The notes under the pieces were generated by a model, which was given only the letters and a program-made list of their open reading frames with translations, was not told where the DNA came from and did not search any database. Position numbers and translations under genes: made by a program. Positions 47,171 to 57,235 of a DNA stretch of 64,000 nucleotides are shown one piece after another. The stretch is taken from contig NZ_CP134398.1 of NCBI RefSeq assembly GCF_002968335.2, positions 2,232,001 through 2,296,000 of the forward strand, written 5' to 3'. Origin of the DNA: Mycobacterium sp. ITM-2016-00316. Lineage in GTDB: Bacteria > Actinomycetota > Actinomycetes > Mycobacteriales > Mycobacteriaceae. The first letter of the stretch is position 1. The number at the start of each line of letters is the position of its first letter.

Positions 47171-48402
47171 TGTTCGCGTTCGGCATCGTGGCGTTCGCGC
47201 TGGCCATCCTGGTATCGGTGGCTCTGCACGAATGCGGCCACATGTGGGTGGCCAGGGCCACCGGAATGAAGGTGCGTCGCTATTTCGTGGGCTTCGGGCC
47301 CACGCTGTGGTCGACGCATCGGCCCAACAAGCTCGGCAGCACCGAGTACGGCGTCAAGGCGGTCCCACTGGGCGGTTTCTGCGATATCGCGGGGATGACC
47401 TCGGTGGAGGAGATGGCACCCGAGGACCGCCCTTACGCGATGTACAAGCAGAAGGTGTGGAAGCGCGTCGCGGTGCTGTTCGCCGGTCCGGCGATGAACT
47501 TCATCATCGGGCTGGTCCTCATCTACTCCATCGCCATCATCTGGGGCCTGCCCAACCTGCATCCGCCGACCACCGCGATCGTCGGTGAAACCGCTTGTGT
47601 GGCACCGCAGGTCGCCAAGGGCGGGGAGGATCCCTACGGTCCGTGCCCGCAGCCCGGGCCGGGTCCTGCCGCGCTGGCCGGCATCCAGGGCGGTGACACG
47701 ATCGTCAAGGTCGGCGACACCGATGTGGCGACGTTCGCCGATATGGCGGCCGCCATCCGCCAGCTCGACGGGCCCGTGCAGGTCGTCTACGAGCGTGACG
47801 GACAGCGGCTGTCCACCGTCGTGGACGTCGCGCAGACCCAGCGCTTCACCTCGACCGAGGCCGAGACCCCCGAAACCGTGGGCGCCATCGGCGTCAGCGC
47901 CGCGCTGCCCCCAGGTCCCACCCACTACAACCCGCTGTCGGCGATCCCGGCCACCTTCGCGTTCACCGGGGATCTCGCCGTCGAACTCGGCAAGGCGCTG
48001 GCCAAGATCCCCACCAAGATCGGTGCCCTGGTGGACGCCATCGGCGGCGGCGAACGCGACCCGGAGACGCCGATCTCGGTGGTGGGCGCCTCGATCATCG
48101 GTGGCGACACCGTCGATCACGGGCTGTGGGTGGCGTTCTGGTTCTTCCTCGCGCAACTCAACTTCGTCCTGGGTGCGATCAACCTGATCCCGCTGTTGCC
48201 GTTCGACGGCGGCCACATCGCGATCGCCACGTACGAAAAGATCCGCAATATGATTCGGGCGGCCCGTGGCAAAGTCGCCGCGGGGCCGGTCAACTATCTC
48301 AAGCTGATGCCCGCCACCTATGTCGTGCTGGTGTTCGTGGTCGGCTACATGTTGTTGACCGTGACCGCGGACCTGGTCAATCCCATCCGACTTTTCCAGT
48401 AG
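47167..48402 (+). CDS. rip1: Site-2 protease Rip1 (RseP family)
   Basis: This 411-residue zinc protease cleaves transmembrane anti-sigma factors and controls cell envelope composition in mycobacteria. The metal motif HECGH is in the first helix (His21, Glu22, His25), a PDZ domain follows at about residues 165-230, and the third ligand is in the C-terminal PFDGGH motif. It is coupled to dxr. Rip1 is known to cut the anti-SigK factor, and the SigK-type promoters beside it make this neighbourhood notable. Confidence 0.94.
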   Translation: MMFAFGIVAFALAILVSVALHECGHMWVARATGMKVRRYFVGFGPTLWSTHRPNKLGSTEYGVKAVPLGGFCDIAGMTSVEEMAPEDRPYAMYKQKVWKRVAVLFAGPAMNFIIGLVLIYSIAIIWGLPNLHPPTTAIVGETACVAPQVAKGGEDPYGPCPQPGPGPAALAGIQGGDTIVKVGDTDVATFADMAAAIRQLDGPVQVVYERDGQRLSTVVDVAQTQRFTSTEAETPETVGAIGVSAALPPGPTHYNPLSAIPATFAFTGDLAVELGKALAKIPTKIGALVDAIGGGERDPETPISVVGASIIGGDTVDHGLWVAFWFFLAQLNFVLGAINLIPLLPFDGGHIAIATYEKIRNMIRAARGKVAAGPVNYLKLMPATYVVLVFVVGYMLLTVTADLVNPIRLFQ

Positions 48403-48431
48403 ATCTGCACAGCCAGTAGGAGACGATCCAT

Positions 48432-49589
48432 ATGACGTCCATCGGTCTGGGCATGCCCGCCCCGCCACCGCCCACGCTGGCCCCACGCCGCAAGACCCGT
48501 CAGCTGATGGTCAAGGATGTCGGTGTCGGCAGCGAGTATCCGATCGCGGTGCAGTCGATGTGCACCACCAAGACCCACGACATCAACGCGACGCTGCAGC
48601 AGATCGCCGAATTGACCGCGTCGGGCTGCGATATCGTGCGCGTGGCCTGCCCGCGGCAGGAGGATGCCGATGCGCTGCCGGCGATCGCCAAGAAGGCCAA
48701 CATCCCGGTCATCGCCGACATCCACTTCCAGCCCAAGTACATCTTTGCCGCCATCGACGCAGGCTGCGCCGCGGTTCGGGTCAACCCGGGCAATATCAAG
48801 GAGTTCGACGGCCGGGTCAAAGAGGTCGCGAAAGCGGCTGCGGCCGCGAACATCCCGATCCGCATCGGGGTCAACGCCGGCTCGCTCGACCCCCGCCTGA
48901 TGAAGAAGTACGGCAAGGCCACCCCGGAGGCGCTGGTCGAATCGGCGCTGTGGGAGGCCTCCCTGTTCGAGGAACACGGCTTCGGCGATATCAAGATCAG
49001 CGTCAAGCACAACGATCCGGTGATCATGGTGGCCGCCTACGAGCAACTGGCCGAGCGATGCGATTACCCGCTGCACCTCGGTGTCACCGAGGCCGGGCCG
49101 GCCTTCCAGGGCACCATCAAGTCCGCGGTGGCCTTCGGCGCGCTGCTGTCCAAGGGCATCGGTGACACCATCCGGGTGTCGCTGTCGGCGCCGCCGATCG
49201 AGGAGATCAAGGTCGGCAACCAGATCCTGGAGTCGCTGAACCTGCGTCCGCGGGGCCTGGAGATCGTGTCCTGCCCGTCCTGCGGGCGTGCCCAGGTGGA
49301 CGTCTACAAACTCGCCAACGAGGTGTCCGCGGGTCTGGAGGGCATGGAGATCCCGTTGCGCGTCGCGGTGATGGGCTGCGTCGTCAACGGACCCGGCGAG
49401 GCGCGCGAGGCCGACCTCGGCGTGGCCTCGGGGAACGGCAAGGGGCAGATCTTCGTCAAGGGCGAGGTGATCAAGACGGTGCCGGAGGCGATGATCGTCG
49501 AGACGCTGATCGAAGAGGCCATGCGCATCGCCGAGGAGTCCGAGGCCGCAGGAACTTCCTCCGGACCGCCGGTTGTCACCGTAAGCTGA
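48432..49589 (+). CDS. ispG: 4-hydroxy-3-methylbut-2-enyl diphosphate synthase
   Basis: This 385-residue 4Fe-4S enzyme makes HMBPP from MEcPP in the non-mevalonate pathway. It has an N-terminal TIM barrel and a C-terminal domain with the cluster cysteines (SCPSCGR and [11 protein letters not shown]). AGGAG lies before the ATG, 29 bases after rip1. Confidence 0.96.
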   Translation: MTSIGLGMPAPPPPTLAPRRKTRQLMVKDVGVGSEYPIAVQSMCTTKTHDINATLQQIAELTASGCDIVRVACPRQEDADALPAIAKKANIPVIADIHFQPKYIFAAIDAGCAAVRVNPGNIKEFDGRVKEVAKAAAAANIPIRIGVNAGSLDPRLMKKYGKATPEALVESALWEASLFEEHGFGDIKISVKHNDPVIMVAAYEQLAERCDYPLHLGVTEAGPAFQGTIKSAVAFGALLSKGIGDTIRVSLSAPPIEEIKVGNQILESLNLRPRGLEIVSCPSCGRAQVDVYKLANEVSAGLEGMEIPLRVAVMGCVVNGPGEAREADLGVASGNGKGQIFVKGEVIKTVPEAMIVETLIEEAMRIAEESEAAGTSSGPPVVTVS

Positions 49590-49644
49590 AGTTCGGCCCT
49601 GTGAGCGGGGTCACCTGATCCGGCTGGCCCAGAAAGAGTCCCGA

Positions 49645-50499
49645 ATGTCGGCTCCACCGCTGTCACGTGTCACTGACGACCGACAGGTGTCGGTGGTTCG
49701 CGACCTCGATGCGGTGCGGGTGGTGCTCGAATCGGATCCGGTCGCGTCGTGCATGGTGGCCTGCCGGGTGCTCGATTTCGGTGTGGACCCCAATGCGATC
49801 GGTGGCGAGCTGTGGACGCGCCGCAACCCGGCCGAATCCCTGTGCTACTCCGGGGCGAATCTGATTCCGTTGCGCGGCAGTGCCGATGACGTGTCGGCTT
49901 TCGCCGACAAGGCGCTCAGCGCGCCACGCCGATGTTCCTCGCTGGTGGGCCGGGCCGAATTGGTGCTGCCGCTGTGGCAGCGGCTGGAACCGGGCTGGGG
50001 GACCGCGCGCGATGTCCGGGCCGACCAGCCGTTGATGGCGCTGGACGGCCCGGCGCTCTGTGCGGCCGACCCGTTCGTGCGGCCGGTCCGGATGGAGGAG
50101 TTGGACGCCTACCTGGTCGCGGCGATCGAGATGTTCATCGGTGAGGTGGGCATCGACCCGCGCCTGGGCGACGGTGGCCGCAGCTACCGGCGCCGGGTGG
50201 CGGGTCTGATCGCGGCGGGCCGGGCCTGGGCGCGGTTCGAGCGCGGCGAGGTCGTGTTCAAGGCCGAGATCGGTTCGCAGTCGCCGACCGTCGGCCAGAT
50301 CCAAGGCGTCTGGGTGCACCCGCAATGGCGGGGCCGCGGACTCGGGGCGGCGGGCACCGCCACGGTGTCGGAGGCGGTGCTGCGCGGCGGGCGGATCGCC
50401 AGCCTGTACGTCAACGGATTCAACGAAGTCGCCCGGGCCGCCTACGCAAAGATCGGTTTCACCCAGGTCGGCACGTTTGCGACCATCCTGCTCGACTGA
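49645..50499 (+). CDS. GNAT acetyltransferase with DUF4081 domain
   Basis: This 284-residue protein has an N-terminal DUF4081 domain (about 1-130) and a C-terminal GNAT domain with the acetyl-CoA loop VHPQWRGRGLGAAG near residue 225. It corresponds to M. tuberculosis Rv2867c, always next to ispG. The substrate is unknown. In M. tuberculosis the toxin genes relFG follow; here the penicillin-binding lipoprotein gene follows directly. Confidence 0.87.
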   Translation: MSAPPLSRVTDDRQVSVVRDLDAVRVVLESDPVASCMVACRVLDFGVDPNAIGGELWTRRNPAESLCYSGANLIPLRGSADDVSAFADKALSAPRRCSSLVGRAELVLPLWQRLEPGWGTARDVRADQPLMALDGPALCAADPFVRPVRMEELDAYLVAAIEMFIGEVGIDPRLGDGGRSYRRRVAGLIAAGRAWARFERGEVVFKAEIGSQSPTVGQIQGVWVHPQWRGRGLGAAGTATVSEAVLRGGRIASLYVNGFNEVARAAYAKIGFTQVGTFATILLD

Positions 50500-50576
50500 G
50501 CATCTCGAGGGCATCACGGTTCCGTCTCGGTGCGCCTGCGGCGGATGCGACCGTCACGCTCGTAACATCAGCCACA

Positions 50577-52421
50577 ATGACATCGCTGGCATCAATAACC
50601 TCAACAGCATCACGGGCATCTCGCGTGCTGAGCATGGCCGCGATCTTCGTCGCCCTGGCGACGGTTGCTTCCCTCACTGCCTGCACGCCCAAACCGGATG
50701 GGCCCGAACCGATTGCCGCGCAGTTCTTCGAGGCGCTGGTCACCGGGGACACGGCCGGTGCCGCTCACCTGTCCGACAAGCCGGCCGAGGCGCAGTCCGC
50801 CCTCAACGAGGCGTGGTCCGGGCTACAGGCCCGGCGGCTGGACACCCAGATCACCGGCTCCAAGTACGCGCTGGACACCGGCACCGTGAAGTTCCGCTAC
50901 ACCTGGCACCTGCCGAAGGACCGGACCTGGACCTACGACGGCGAGCTCAACATGGTGCGCAACGAGGGCCTGTGGCAGGTGCGCTGGAATGCCACCGCGC
51001 TGCATCCGGGGCTGGGCGCCAACCAGACGCTGGCGCTGCGCGCCGATCCGCCGGGACGGGCCTCGGTCAACGAGCGCGGCGGCAGCGATGTGCTGGTGCC
51101 CGGATACCTCTATCACTACGCGCTGGATGCCAGGGCGGCCGGCGCCGACCTGATGCCCACCGCCCGCGCGGTCGCCGATGCGCTGCGCCCGTTCGACAAC
51201 ACCATGGACGCCCAGCGGCTCGCCGAAGAAGCCAGCTCGCGCACCACCCCGCTGAGCCTGATCACGCTGCGCAAAAGCGACTACGACCAGGTGTTCCCCG
51301 CGATCGCCAACCGGCCCGGTGTGGTCATCACCCCGCAACCCGAGATGCTGGCCACCGACGACACCTTCGCGCCCGCCATCGTGACGGAGGTCAAGAAGGC
51401 CGTCACGCAGGACCTGGTCGGGGAGCCCGGCTGGCGGGTGGTCAGCGTCAATCAGAACGGCGTGGACGTCGCCGTGCTCAACGAGGAGTCCGGAACCCCG
51501 GCACCCTCGGTGACCATCAGCCTGGACCGTGCCGTGCAGAACGCCGCCCAGGACGCGGTGGACATGGTGGGCAAGAAGGCGATGATCGTCGCGATCAAAC
51601 CGTCGACCGGCGAGATCCTGGCCGTCGCGCAGAACGCCGCCGCCGATGTCGACGGGCCGACGGCCACCATGGGCCTGTACCCACCGGGGTCGACATTCAA
51701 GATCGTCACCGCCGCCGCCGCGCTGGAACGCGATATGGCCACCCCGAACACCCTGCTGGGCTGCCCGGGCACACTCGATATCGGCCATCGCACCGTCACC
51801 AACTACAACGCCTTCGACCTGGGCACGGTGCCGCTGTCGCGGGCGTTCGCGAACTCCTGCAACACCACCTTCGCCGAACTGGCCAGCACCATGCCGCCGC
51901 GGGGCCTGACCACCGCGGCCGCCCAATACGGCATAGGTCCCGACTTTGTCGTCGACGGGGTGCCGACGGTGACCGGATCGGTGCCCCCGACGGTGGATCT
52001 GGCCGAGCGCACCGAGGACGGCTTCGGGCAGGGCAAGGTGCTGGCCAGCCCCTTCGGCATGGCCATGGTCGCCGCGACGGTGGCGGCCGGCAGGACGCCG
52101 GTGCCGCACCTGATCGAGGGACGCGAGACCGAGGTGAACGGACAGACCGGCGAGCCGCTGAGCCCGGAGATCATCGACGGTCTGCGCCCGATGATGCGGC
52201 TGGTGGTGACCAACGGCACCGCCAAGGACCTCAATGGACTCGGCGATGTGCGCGGCAAAACCGGTGAGGCGGAGTTCAACGGCGGCTCGCATGCCTGGTT
52301 CACCGGATACCGCGGCGATATGGCGTTCGCAGCGCTCATCGTCGGCGGCGGCAGCTCCGAGTACGCGGTGCGGATGTGCCGCGACATGCTCAACGGATTG
52401 CCGCCGGATTATCTGGCCTAA
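50577..52421 (+). CDS. Penicillin-binding lipoprotein (transpeptidase, Rv2864c-like)
   Basis: This 614-residue cell wall enzyme has a lipobox LTAC (Cys36), an NTF2-like MecA_N domain (about 40-150), a dimerisation domain and a C-terminal transpeptidase domain. The active-site motifs are complete: STFK with Ser372 and Lys375, SCN (Ser427 to Asn429) and KTG (561-563). The start ATG at 50577 gives a rather long n-region before the hydrophobic stretch; a start a few codons downstream is possible. It cross-links peptidoglycan outside the membrane. It corresponds to M. tuberculosis Rv2864c. Confidence 0.92.
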   Translation: MTSLASITSTASRASRVLSMAAIFVALATVASLTACTPKPDGPEPIAAQFFEALVTGDTAGAAHLSDKPAEAQSALNEAWSGLQARRLDTQITGSKYALDTGTVKFRYTWHLPKDRTWTYDGELNMVRNEGLWQVRWNATALHPGLGANQTLALRADPPGRASVNERGGSDVLVPGYLYHYALDARAAGADLMPTARAVADALRPFDNTMDAQRLAEEASSRTTPLSLITLRKSDYDQVFPAIANRPGVVITPQPEMLATDDTFAPAIVTEVKKAVTQDLVGEPGWRVVSVNQNGVDVAVLNEESGTPAPSVTISLDRAVQNAAQDAVDMVGKKAMIVAIKPSTGEILAVAQNAAADVDGPTATMGLYPPGSTFKIVTAAAALERDMATPNTLLGCPGTLDIGHRTVTNYNAFDLGTVPLSRAFANSCNTTFAELASTMPPRGLTTAAAQYGIGPDFVVDGVPTVTGSVPPTVDLAERTEDGFGQGKVLASPFGMAMVAATVAAGRTPVPHLIEGRETEVNGQTGEPLSPEIIDGLRPMMRLVVTNGTAKDLNGLGDVRGKTGEAEFNGGSHAWFTGYRGDMAFAALIVGGGSSEYAVRMCRDMLNGLPPDYLA

Positions 52422-52433
52422 TCTGTCTGTGGG

Positions 52434-53015
52434 ATGAACAACGACGACCTCACGACACTGCGGGTGTCCGACGCCGACCGCAACGGCACCCTGCGACGGC
52501 TGCACAATGCGGTTGCCCTCGGGCTGATCGACATCGGTGAGTTCGAGGAACGCTCGGCGCTGGTGTCGCAGGCCCGGCTGCACACCGATCTGGAAGCGCT
52601 CGTCGGTGATCTGCCCGGCCCCGGCGCCATCATCACCTCGGCCGCCGACCGGGTCGAGCTGCGCGGTGTGCTTGGCTCGCTGAAACGTCATGGGGAATGG
52701 GTGGTTCCGACCCGGCTGGCGCTGCACCGGCGGATGGGGTCGGTGGATCTGGACCTGACCCGGGCGCGGTTCGCGGGCCCGATGATCGTGGTGGAACTCG
52801 ACATGCGATTCGGTGGTCTGGACCTGCGTCTGCCCGATGGCGCGAGCGCCTCCATCGACGATGTCGAGGTCGTGGTGGGCAGCGCCAATGACCATCGTCG
52901 CGACGCGCCCGCCGAGGGCACCCCGCATATCGTGCTCACCGGAAAGGTGGTGTGCGGTTCGGTGGATATCCGTGGGCCACGCCGGAACTGGAAGCCCGGT
53001 TTTCGCCGGTCCTAA
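52434..53015 (+). CDS. DUF1707 protein with C-terminal LiaF-like domain
   Basis: This 193-residue protein starts with the DUF1707 (SHOCT-like) pattern LRVSDADRNGTLRRLHNAVALG, including the conserved Asp-Arg, and continues with a beta-rich domain similar to the cell-wall-active antibiotic response (LiaF/DUF2154) domain. There are no membrane helices. It starts 12 bases after the PBP gene and is therefore in the same operon, which suggests a role at the cell wall. By position it could correspond to Rv2862c. Confidence 0.78.
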   Translation: MNNDDLTTLRVSDADRNGTLRRLHNAVALGLIDIGEFEERSALVSQARLHTDLEALVGDLPGPGAIITSAADRVELRGVLGSLKRHGEWVVPTRLALHRRMGSVDLDLTRARFAGPMIVVELDMRFGGLDLRLPDGASASIDDVEVVVGSANDHRRDAPAEGTPHIVLTGKVVCGSVDIRGPRRNWKPGFRRS

Positions 53016-53389
53016 CGCGGTTCGAGCACCGCGAAGGTCAGCGTCGCGCGCGCGGCGAGTCGGTCGCGGGTGACATCGGTGACATCGACCGAGGTCACGA
53101 TGAGCCGTTTCCCGGACCGCACGATCCTGGCCTCGGCGCGGGCGGTGCCCATGATCGGCGCCAGGAAATGGATGTTGAGATCGGCGGTCGTCACGTCGTG
53201 CCCCGCGCCGCTGGCAGTGCCGGCCAGCATGCCCGCCGCGATATCGATGAGCGTCGCGACCAGTCCGCCCTGCAGCGCGCCGCGGACGTTGGCGAGATCC
53301 GGCCGGTTCTCCATCTCCAGCACCAGCCGGTCATCGGTCGATTCGAGCTCCCGGTAACCCAGCCGGTTCAGGATGTGCGTTTCGCTCAC
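53012..53389 (-). CDS. PaaI-like hotdog thioesterase
   Basis: This 125-residue protein has the hotdog fold with the PaaI/YbdB pattern: NVRGALQGGLVATLIDIAAGM, with the Gly-Gly and the acidic residue of the active site in the central helix, and DLNIHFLAP. It would hydrolyse acyl-CoA esters. It is convergent with the DUF1707 gene (4-base overlap) and divergent from map. Confidence 0.83.
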   Translation of the reverse strand: MSETHILNRLGYRELESTDDRLVLEMENRPDLANVRGALQGGLVATLIDIAAGMLAGTASGAGHDVTTADLNIHFLAPIMGTARAEARIVRSGKRLIVTSVDVTDVTRDRLAARATLTFAVLEPR

Positions 53390-53491
53390 CGCCGTACGGT
53401 AACACCATTACCACCTGCGGAGAGTGCCGCTCTCCGGGGGAGCGGTGAGCGGCCATACGGTGTCCCGGTGGTCGGCGATTAGGCTGTCAGC

Positions 53492-54349
53492 ATGCCTGTT
53501 CGCACGCCCCTTCGGTCCGGTGAGATCTCTCCGACGCTGCCGGTGCCCAAGTCCATCCCGCGTCCGGAGTACGCGTGGAAGCCGACGGCGATCGAGGGCC
53601 ACGAGCCGTGGGTGCAGACCCCGGAGGTCATCGAGAAGATGCGGGTGGCCGGGCAGATCGCGGCCGGGGCGCTCGCCGAGGCCGGCAAGGCCGTCGCCCC
53701 CGGGGTGACCACCGACCACTTGGACCGCGTCGCGCACGAATACATGCTCGACCACCACGCGTACCCGTCCACCCTGGGCTACAAGGGATTTCCCAAGTCC
53801 TGCTGCACCTCGCTGAACGAGGTCATCTGCCACGGCATCCCGGACTCCACCGTCATCGAGGACGGTGACATCGTCAACATCGACGTCACCGCCTACCGCG
53901 ACGGTGTGCACGGCGACACCAACGCCACCTTCCTGGCCGGCGATGTGTCCGAGGAGCACCGGTTACTGGTCGAACGCACCCACGAGGCGACCATGCGCGC
54001 CATCAAGGCCGTCAAACCCGGCCGGGCGTTGTCCATCGTCGGCCGGGTCATCGAGGCCTATGCGAACCGGTTCGGCTACAACGTGGTCCGCGATTTCACC
54101 GGCCACGGCATCGGCGAGACGTTCCATAACGGACTGGTGGTGCTGCACTACGACCAGCCCGCCGTGGAGACCGTCATCGAACCCGGCATGACCTTCACCA
54201 TCGAACCGATGATCAACCTCGGCGCGCTGGACTACGAGATCTGGGACGACGGCTGGACGGTGGCGACCCGCGACCACAAGTGGACCGCCCAGTTCGAGCA
54301 CACGCTGGTGGTCACCGAGGACGGTGCCGAGATCCTGACGCTCGTGTGA
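53492..54349 (+). CDS. map: Methionine aminopeptidase (type Ic, MapB)
   Basis: This 285-residue enzyme removes the N-terminal Met from new proteins. The N-terminal extension of about 40 residues with Pro-rich [11 protein letters not shown] is typical of the type Ic enzyme of actinobacteria (Rv2861c). The metal ligands are in [32 protein letters not shown] and FEHTLVV. CobQ follows with a 4-base overlap. Confidence 0.94.
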   Translation: MPVRTPLRSGEISPTLPVPKSIPRPEYAWKPTAIEGHEPWVQTPEVIEKMRVAGQIAAGALAEAGKAVAPGVTTDHLDRVAHEYMLDHHAYPSTLGYKGFPKSCCTSLNEVICHGIPDSTVIEDGDIVNIDVTAYRDGVHGDTNATFLAGDVSEEHRLLVERTHEATMRAIKAVKPGRALSIVGRVIEAYANRFGYNVVRDFTGHGIGETFHNGLVVLHYDQPAVETVIEPGMTFTIEPMINLGALDYEIWDDGWTVATRDHKWTAQFEHTLVVTEDGAEILTLV

Positions 54350-55836
54350 GCGCGCTGCTGATCGCCGGCACCACCTCGGACGCCGGTAAGTCGATGGTGG
54401 TCGCCGGGCTGTGCAGGCTGCTGGCGCGCAGGGGGATTCGGGTCGCGCCGTTCAAGGCGCAGAACATGAGCAACAACTCCGCCGTCACGGTCGAGGGCGG
54501 GGAGATCGGGCGGGCCCAGGCCATGCAGGCGCGCGCCGCCGGGCTGGCGCCCAGCGTGCGGTTCAACCCGGTGCTGCTCAAACCGGGCAGCGACCGGACA
54601 TCGCAACTGGTGGTGCGCGGGCAGGTCGCCGGCACCATGGCCGCCGGTGACTACCTGACCAGGCGGCGACAGCTCGCCGATGTCGTCAACGGTGAATTAG
54701 CCGCGCTGCGAACAGAATTCGATGTCGTCATCTGCGAGGGGGCCGGGTCGCCCGCCGAGATCAACCTGCGGGCCACCGACCTGGCCAACATGGGGCTGGC
54801 ACGCGCCGGTGAACTGCCGGTGGTGGTGGTCGGCGATATCGACCGCGGCGGACTGCTGGCCCACCTGTTCGGGACCGTCGCCGTGCTCGAACCCGAGGAT
54901 CAGCGGCTGATCAGCGGATTCCTGGTCAACAAGTTCCGCGGCGATCCGGCGCTGCTGGAGCCGGGCCTGCGTCAACTGCAGGACCTGACCGGTCGCCCCA
55001 CCTACGGGGTCATCCCGTACCTGGACGGTCTGTGGCTGGACACCGAGGACTCGCTGTCGGTGCAGGCCGGGCAGAGCCTCGGGCAGCCGGTCGCCCCCCG
55101 CGGAACCGACTGGCTGACGGTGGCCGCGGTGCGCCTGCCGCGCATCTCGAACTCCACCGACGTCGAGGCGCTGGCCTGCGAGCCGGGGGTGGCGGTGCGC
55201 TGGGTGGCCGACGCCGCCGAGATCGCCGACGCCGATGTGGTGGTGCTGCCCGGCAGCAAGGCCACGGTGTCCGACCTGGCGTGGCTGCGTGAGCGGGGCC
55301 TGGCCGCCGCGGTGCGCGAGCACGCGGCGGCGGGCCGGCCGGTGCTCGGTGTGTGCGGCGGGTTCCAGATGCTGTGCCGGTCCATCGAGGACGCCGTCGA
55401 ATCCGGTGCCGGGGCCCTCGACGGACTCGGGCTGCTCGACGCCGACATCGTGTTCGCGCCGGAGAAGACATTGCGGCACTGGGAAACCCCGCTGCACGGT
55501 TACGAGATCCATCACGGGCAGGTGACCCGCAGCGGCGATGACGACTGGCTGGGCGTCGGGATCCGCCGCGGCGCGGTCTACGGCACGCACTGGCACGGAC
55601 TGCTCGACAACGATGCCCTCCGGCGGGCCTGGCTGGCCGAGGTTGCCGAAGCGGCGGGCCGCTCCGGTTTCGAGGTGGCCGATGACGTCAGCGTGCTCGC
55701 CCGCCGTGACGCCCAGTTGGACCTGATGGCCGATGCGCTGACCGCCCACGTCGACCTCGATGCGCTGCTGGGACTGCTCGACGGTGCTCCACCACGGCCG
55801 GTGATCGGCTCGGCGCTGGGTAGCCTGGGGCCATGA
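54346..55836 (+). CDS. cobQ: Cobyric acid synthase
   Basis: This 496-residue enzyme amidates four carboxyl groups of adenosylcobyrinic a,c-diamide in cobalamin synthesis, using ATP and glutamine. The N-terminal domain has the P-loop-like [10 protein letters not shown] and KAQNMSNN; the C-terminal class I glutamine amidotransferase domain has the nucleophile Cys in GVCGGFQ, and the His in THWHGLL. The GTG at 54346 overlaps the map stop. As I recall M. tuberculosis, cobQ (Rv0255c) is elsewhere, so the location here differs. Confidence 0.92.
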   Translation: MSALLIAGTTSDAGKSMVVAGLCRLLARRGIRVAPFKAQNMSNNSAVTVEGGEIGRAQAMQARAAGLAPSVRFNPVLLKPGSDRTSQLVVRGQVAGTMAAGDYLTRRRQLADVVNGELAALRTEFDVVICEGAGSPAEINLRATDLANMGLARAGELPVVVVGDIDRGGLLAHLFGTVAVLEPEDQRLISGFLVNKFRGDPALLEPGLRQLQDLTGRPTYGVIPYLDGLWLDTEDSLSVQAGQSLGQPVAPRGTDWLTVAAVRLPRISNSTDVEALACEPGVAVRWVADAAEIADADVVVLPGSKATVSDLAWLRERGLAAAVREHAAAGRPVLGVCGGFQMLCRSIEDAVESGAGALDGLGLLDADIVFAPEKTLRHWETPLHGYEIHHGQVTRSGDDDWLGVGIRRGAVYGTHWHGLLDNDALRRAWLAEVAEAAGRSGFEVADDVSVLARRDAQLDLMADALTAHVDLDALLGLLDGAPPRPVIGSALGSLGP

Positions 55837-56492
55837 CGAGACGGCTGCCGGCACTGCTCACGGTGCTGGCCGCGCTGACCGGCTGCGGCAGCACCGTTGC
55901 GGGCAGCCCGACGTGGCCGGGGGAGCGACTGGAACGGGTGCTGCTGAGCGCGGCGGATTTCCCGCCGGGCGTGCAGTTCGACCGCATCATCGAGAACCCC
56001 GGTGAACCCGACGGCGCGGGGGCCCCGCCGGCGATGCTGTCCGATCCGCCCGGCTGCAGCGAGGGCTTCACCAAGGTGATCACGGCATCCGCCGAGCGCG
56101 GCGCGGGCAGTGCCGCCAAATACACCGTCAGCTATGACGGCGCGCGGATGCTGGTGACCGTGCTGAGTTGGCCGTTGGACATGGCGGGGCTGGAGGCGAC
56201 CGCGCAGAAGTGCGCCACCTTCAAGACCTACTTCGACCGCAACGCCGCACCCATCCCGATGACCACGCAGCGCCTGGACTCCGAGCGCCCGGACGCGCTG
56301 GTGTACCAGCAGACGATGGATCTCGCCGGCGCGCAGAGCAGTGTCTGGTTCTCCTTCGAGAACGTCGATTCGATGGCGGTTTTCGCCGTCGCGTTCCCGA
56401 CGCCGAACCCGGCGATCGGAGTCAAAGCCACGCTGCCGCAGACCTTTCTGGATGTCACGGGCAAACAGGCACAACGTCTGCAGACACCGTAG
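55833..56492 (+). CDS. Mycobacterial lipoprotein of unknown function
   Basis: This 219-residue protein has a short signal peptide with the lipobox LTGC (Cys18) and a soluble domain of about 190 residues with three cysteines. It looks like the DUF5642-type lipoproteins of mycobacteria, which are of unknown role. Its ATG overlaps the cobQ stop by 4 bases, so it is co-translated with cobQ, but no functional link is evident. Confidence 0.72.
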   Translation: MTRRLPALLTVLAALTGCGSTVAGSPTWPGERLERVLLSAADFPPGVQFDRIIENPGEPDGAGAPPAMLSDPPGCSEGFTKVITASAERGAGSAAKYTVSYDGARMLVTVLSWPLDMAGLEATAQKCATFKTYFDRNAAPIPMTTQRLDSERPDALVYQQTMDLAGAQSSVWFSFENVDSMAVFAVAFPTPNPAIGVKATLPQTFLDVTGKQAQRLQTP

Positions 56493-56548
56493 ATGGCGCA
56501 CCTGAAAGACCGGGAAAACGCCTGCACCGGGCCCGCGGATGTCCTAGC

Positions 56549-57133
56549 GTGACCCCCATGCCCCCCGAGACCGCTGGGTCCACCGTGACCGTCGACGGTG
56601 TCCCCTTCGCCGTCGAGGTCGCGGGCCCGGAGAACGCCGGCGTGGTGGTGCTGCTGGGTTCGGTCCAGCACGCACCGGCCGCCTACGACGCGGTCTGCCA
56701 GCGGCTGCACACCGCGTCGCTGCGCACCGTCGTCATCGCCCCGTCGCCACGTCTGACCGCGGGTTCGGTGATCGCCATCCTGGACGCCCTGCAGGTGCGC
56801 TGGGGCACCCTGGTCGGCGACCGGGTCGGGGCCGAGCTGGCCTGGGAGCTGGCCGCCACCCGGCTGGACCGGTTCACCGGGCTGGTCGTGATCGACCGCG
56901 GGCACCCGCGCGCACCCGACGAGGCCGGCGCCGTCCGCGACGAGAACTGCCCGCCGGTGGAGGTGGCCACCACCGCACTGGTGAGCACCGCGGCGGCCGC
57001 GAAGGTGGCGCGTGCCAGCCAGCGCTTCGTCTACGGCGATTTCCGGCTGGTCGAGTTGCTCGGGCGGCGCAATGCCGGCGAATCCACCGCGCAGCTGGCC
57101 GCCGAGATCGTGATGCGCACCAGCACCTGGTGA
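56549..57133 (+). CDS. Small alpha/beta-hydrolase-fold protein without nucleophile
   Basis: This protein of 194 residues has an alpha/beta-hydrolase-like core. The nucleophile elbow, normally GxSxG, reads GDRVG: Arg92 replaces the Ser. The first strands (VVVLLGSVQHAPAAYDAV) align with the usual HG-oxyanion region. The chain is short and lacks a cap domain. It is probably catalytically inactive or works by another mechanism. The GTG at 56549 and the ATG at 56558 are both possible starts. It stands alone before the glnA4 operon. Confidence 0.6.
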   Translation: MTPMPPETAGSTVTVDGVPFAVEVAGPENAGVVVLLGSVQHAPAAYDAVCQRLHTASLRTVVIAPSPRLTAGSVIAILDALQVRWGTLVGDRVGAELAWELAATRLDRFTGLVVIDRGHPRAPDEAGAVRDENCPPVEVATTALVSTAAAAKVARASQRFVYGDFRLVELLGRRNAGESTAQLAAEIVMRTSTW

Positions 57134-57235
57134 CGGCGGGGTGCTCTCGCATTCCATTGGTCTGATGGCCTACCTTTAGAGGTGGCGCCGGTTCACCGCC
57201 GATCCCGCGCCGTAGCCGACGAGGGAGTGCGCCCC

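Noticed and set aside
50823..52928. Long open frame of 701 codons antisense to the penicillin-binding lipoprotein
   Set aside because: The plus strand has SxxK, SxN and KTG motifs at proper distances. The antisense frame is His/Gly/Arg-rich without a domain.
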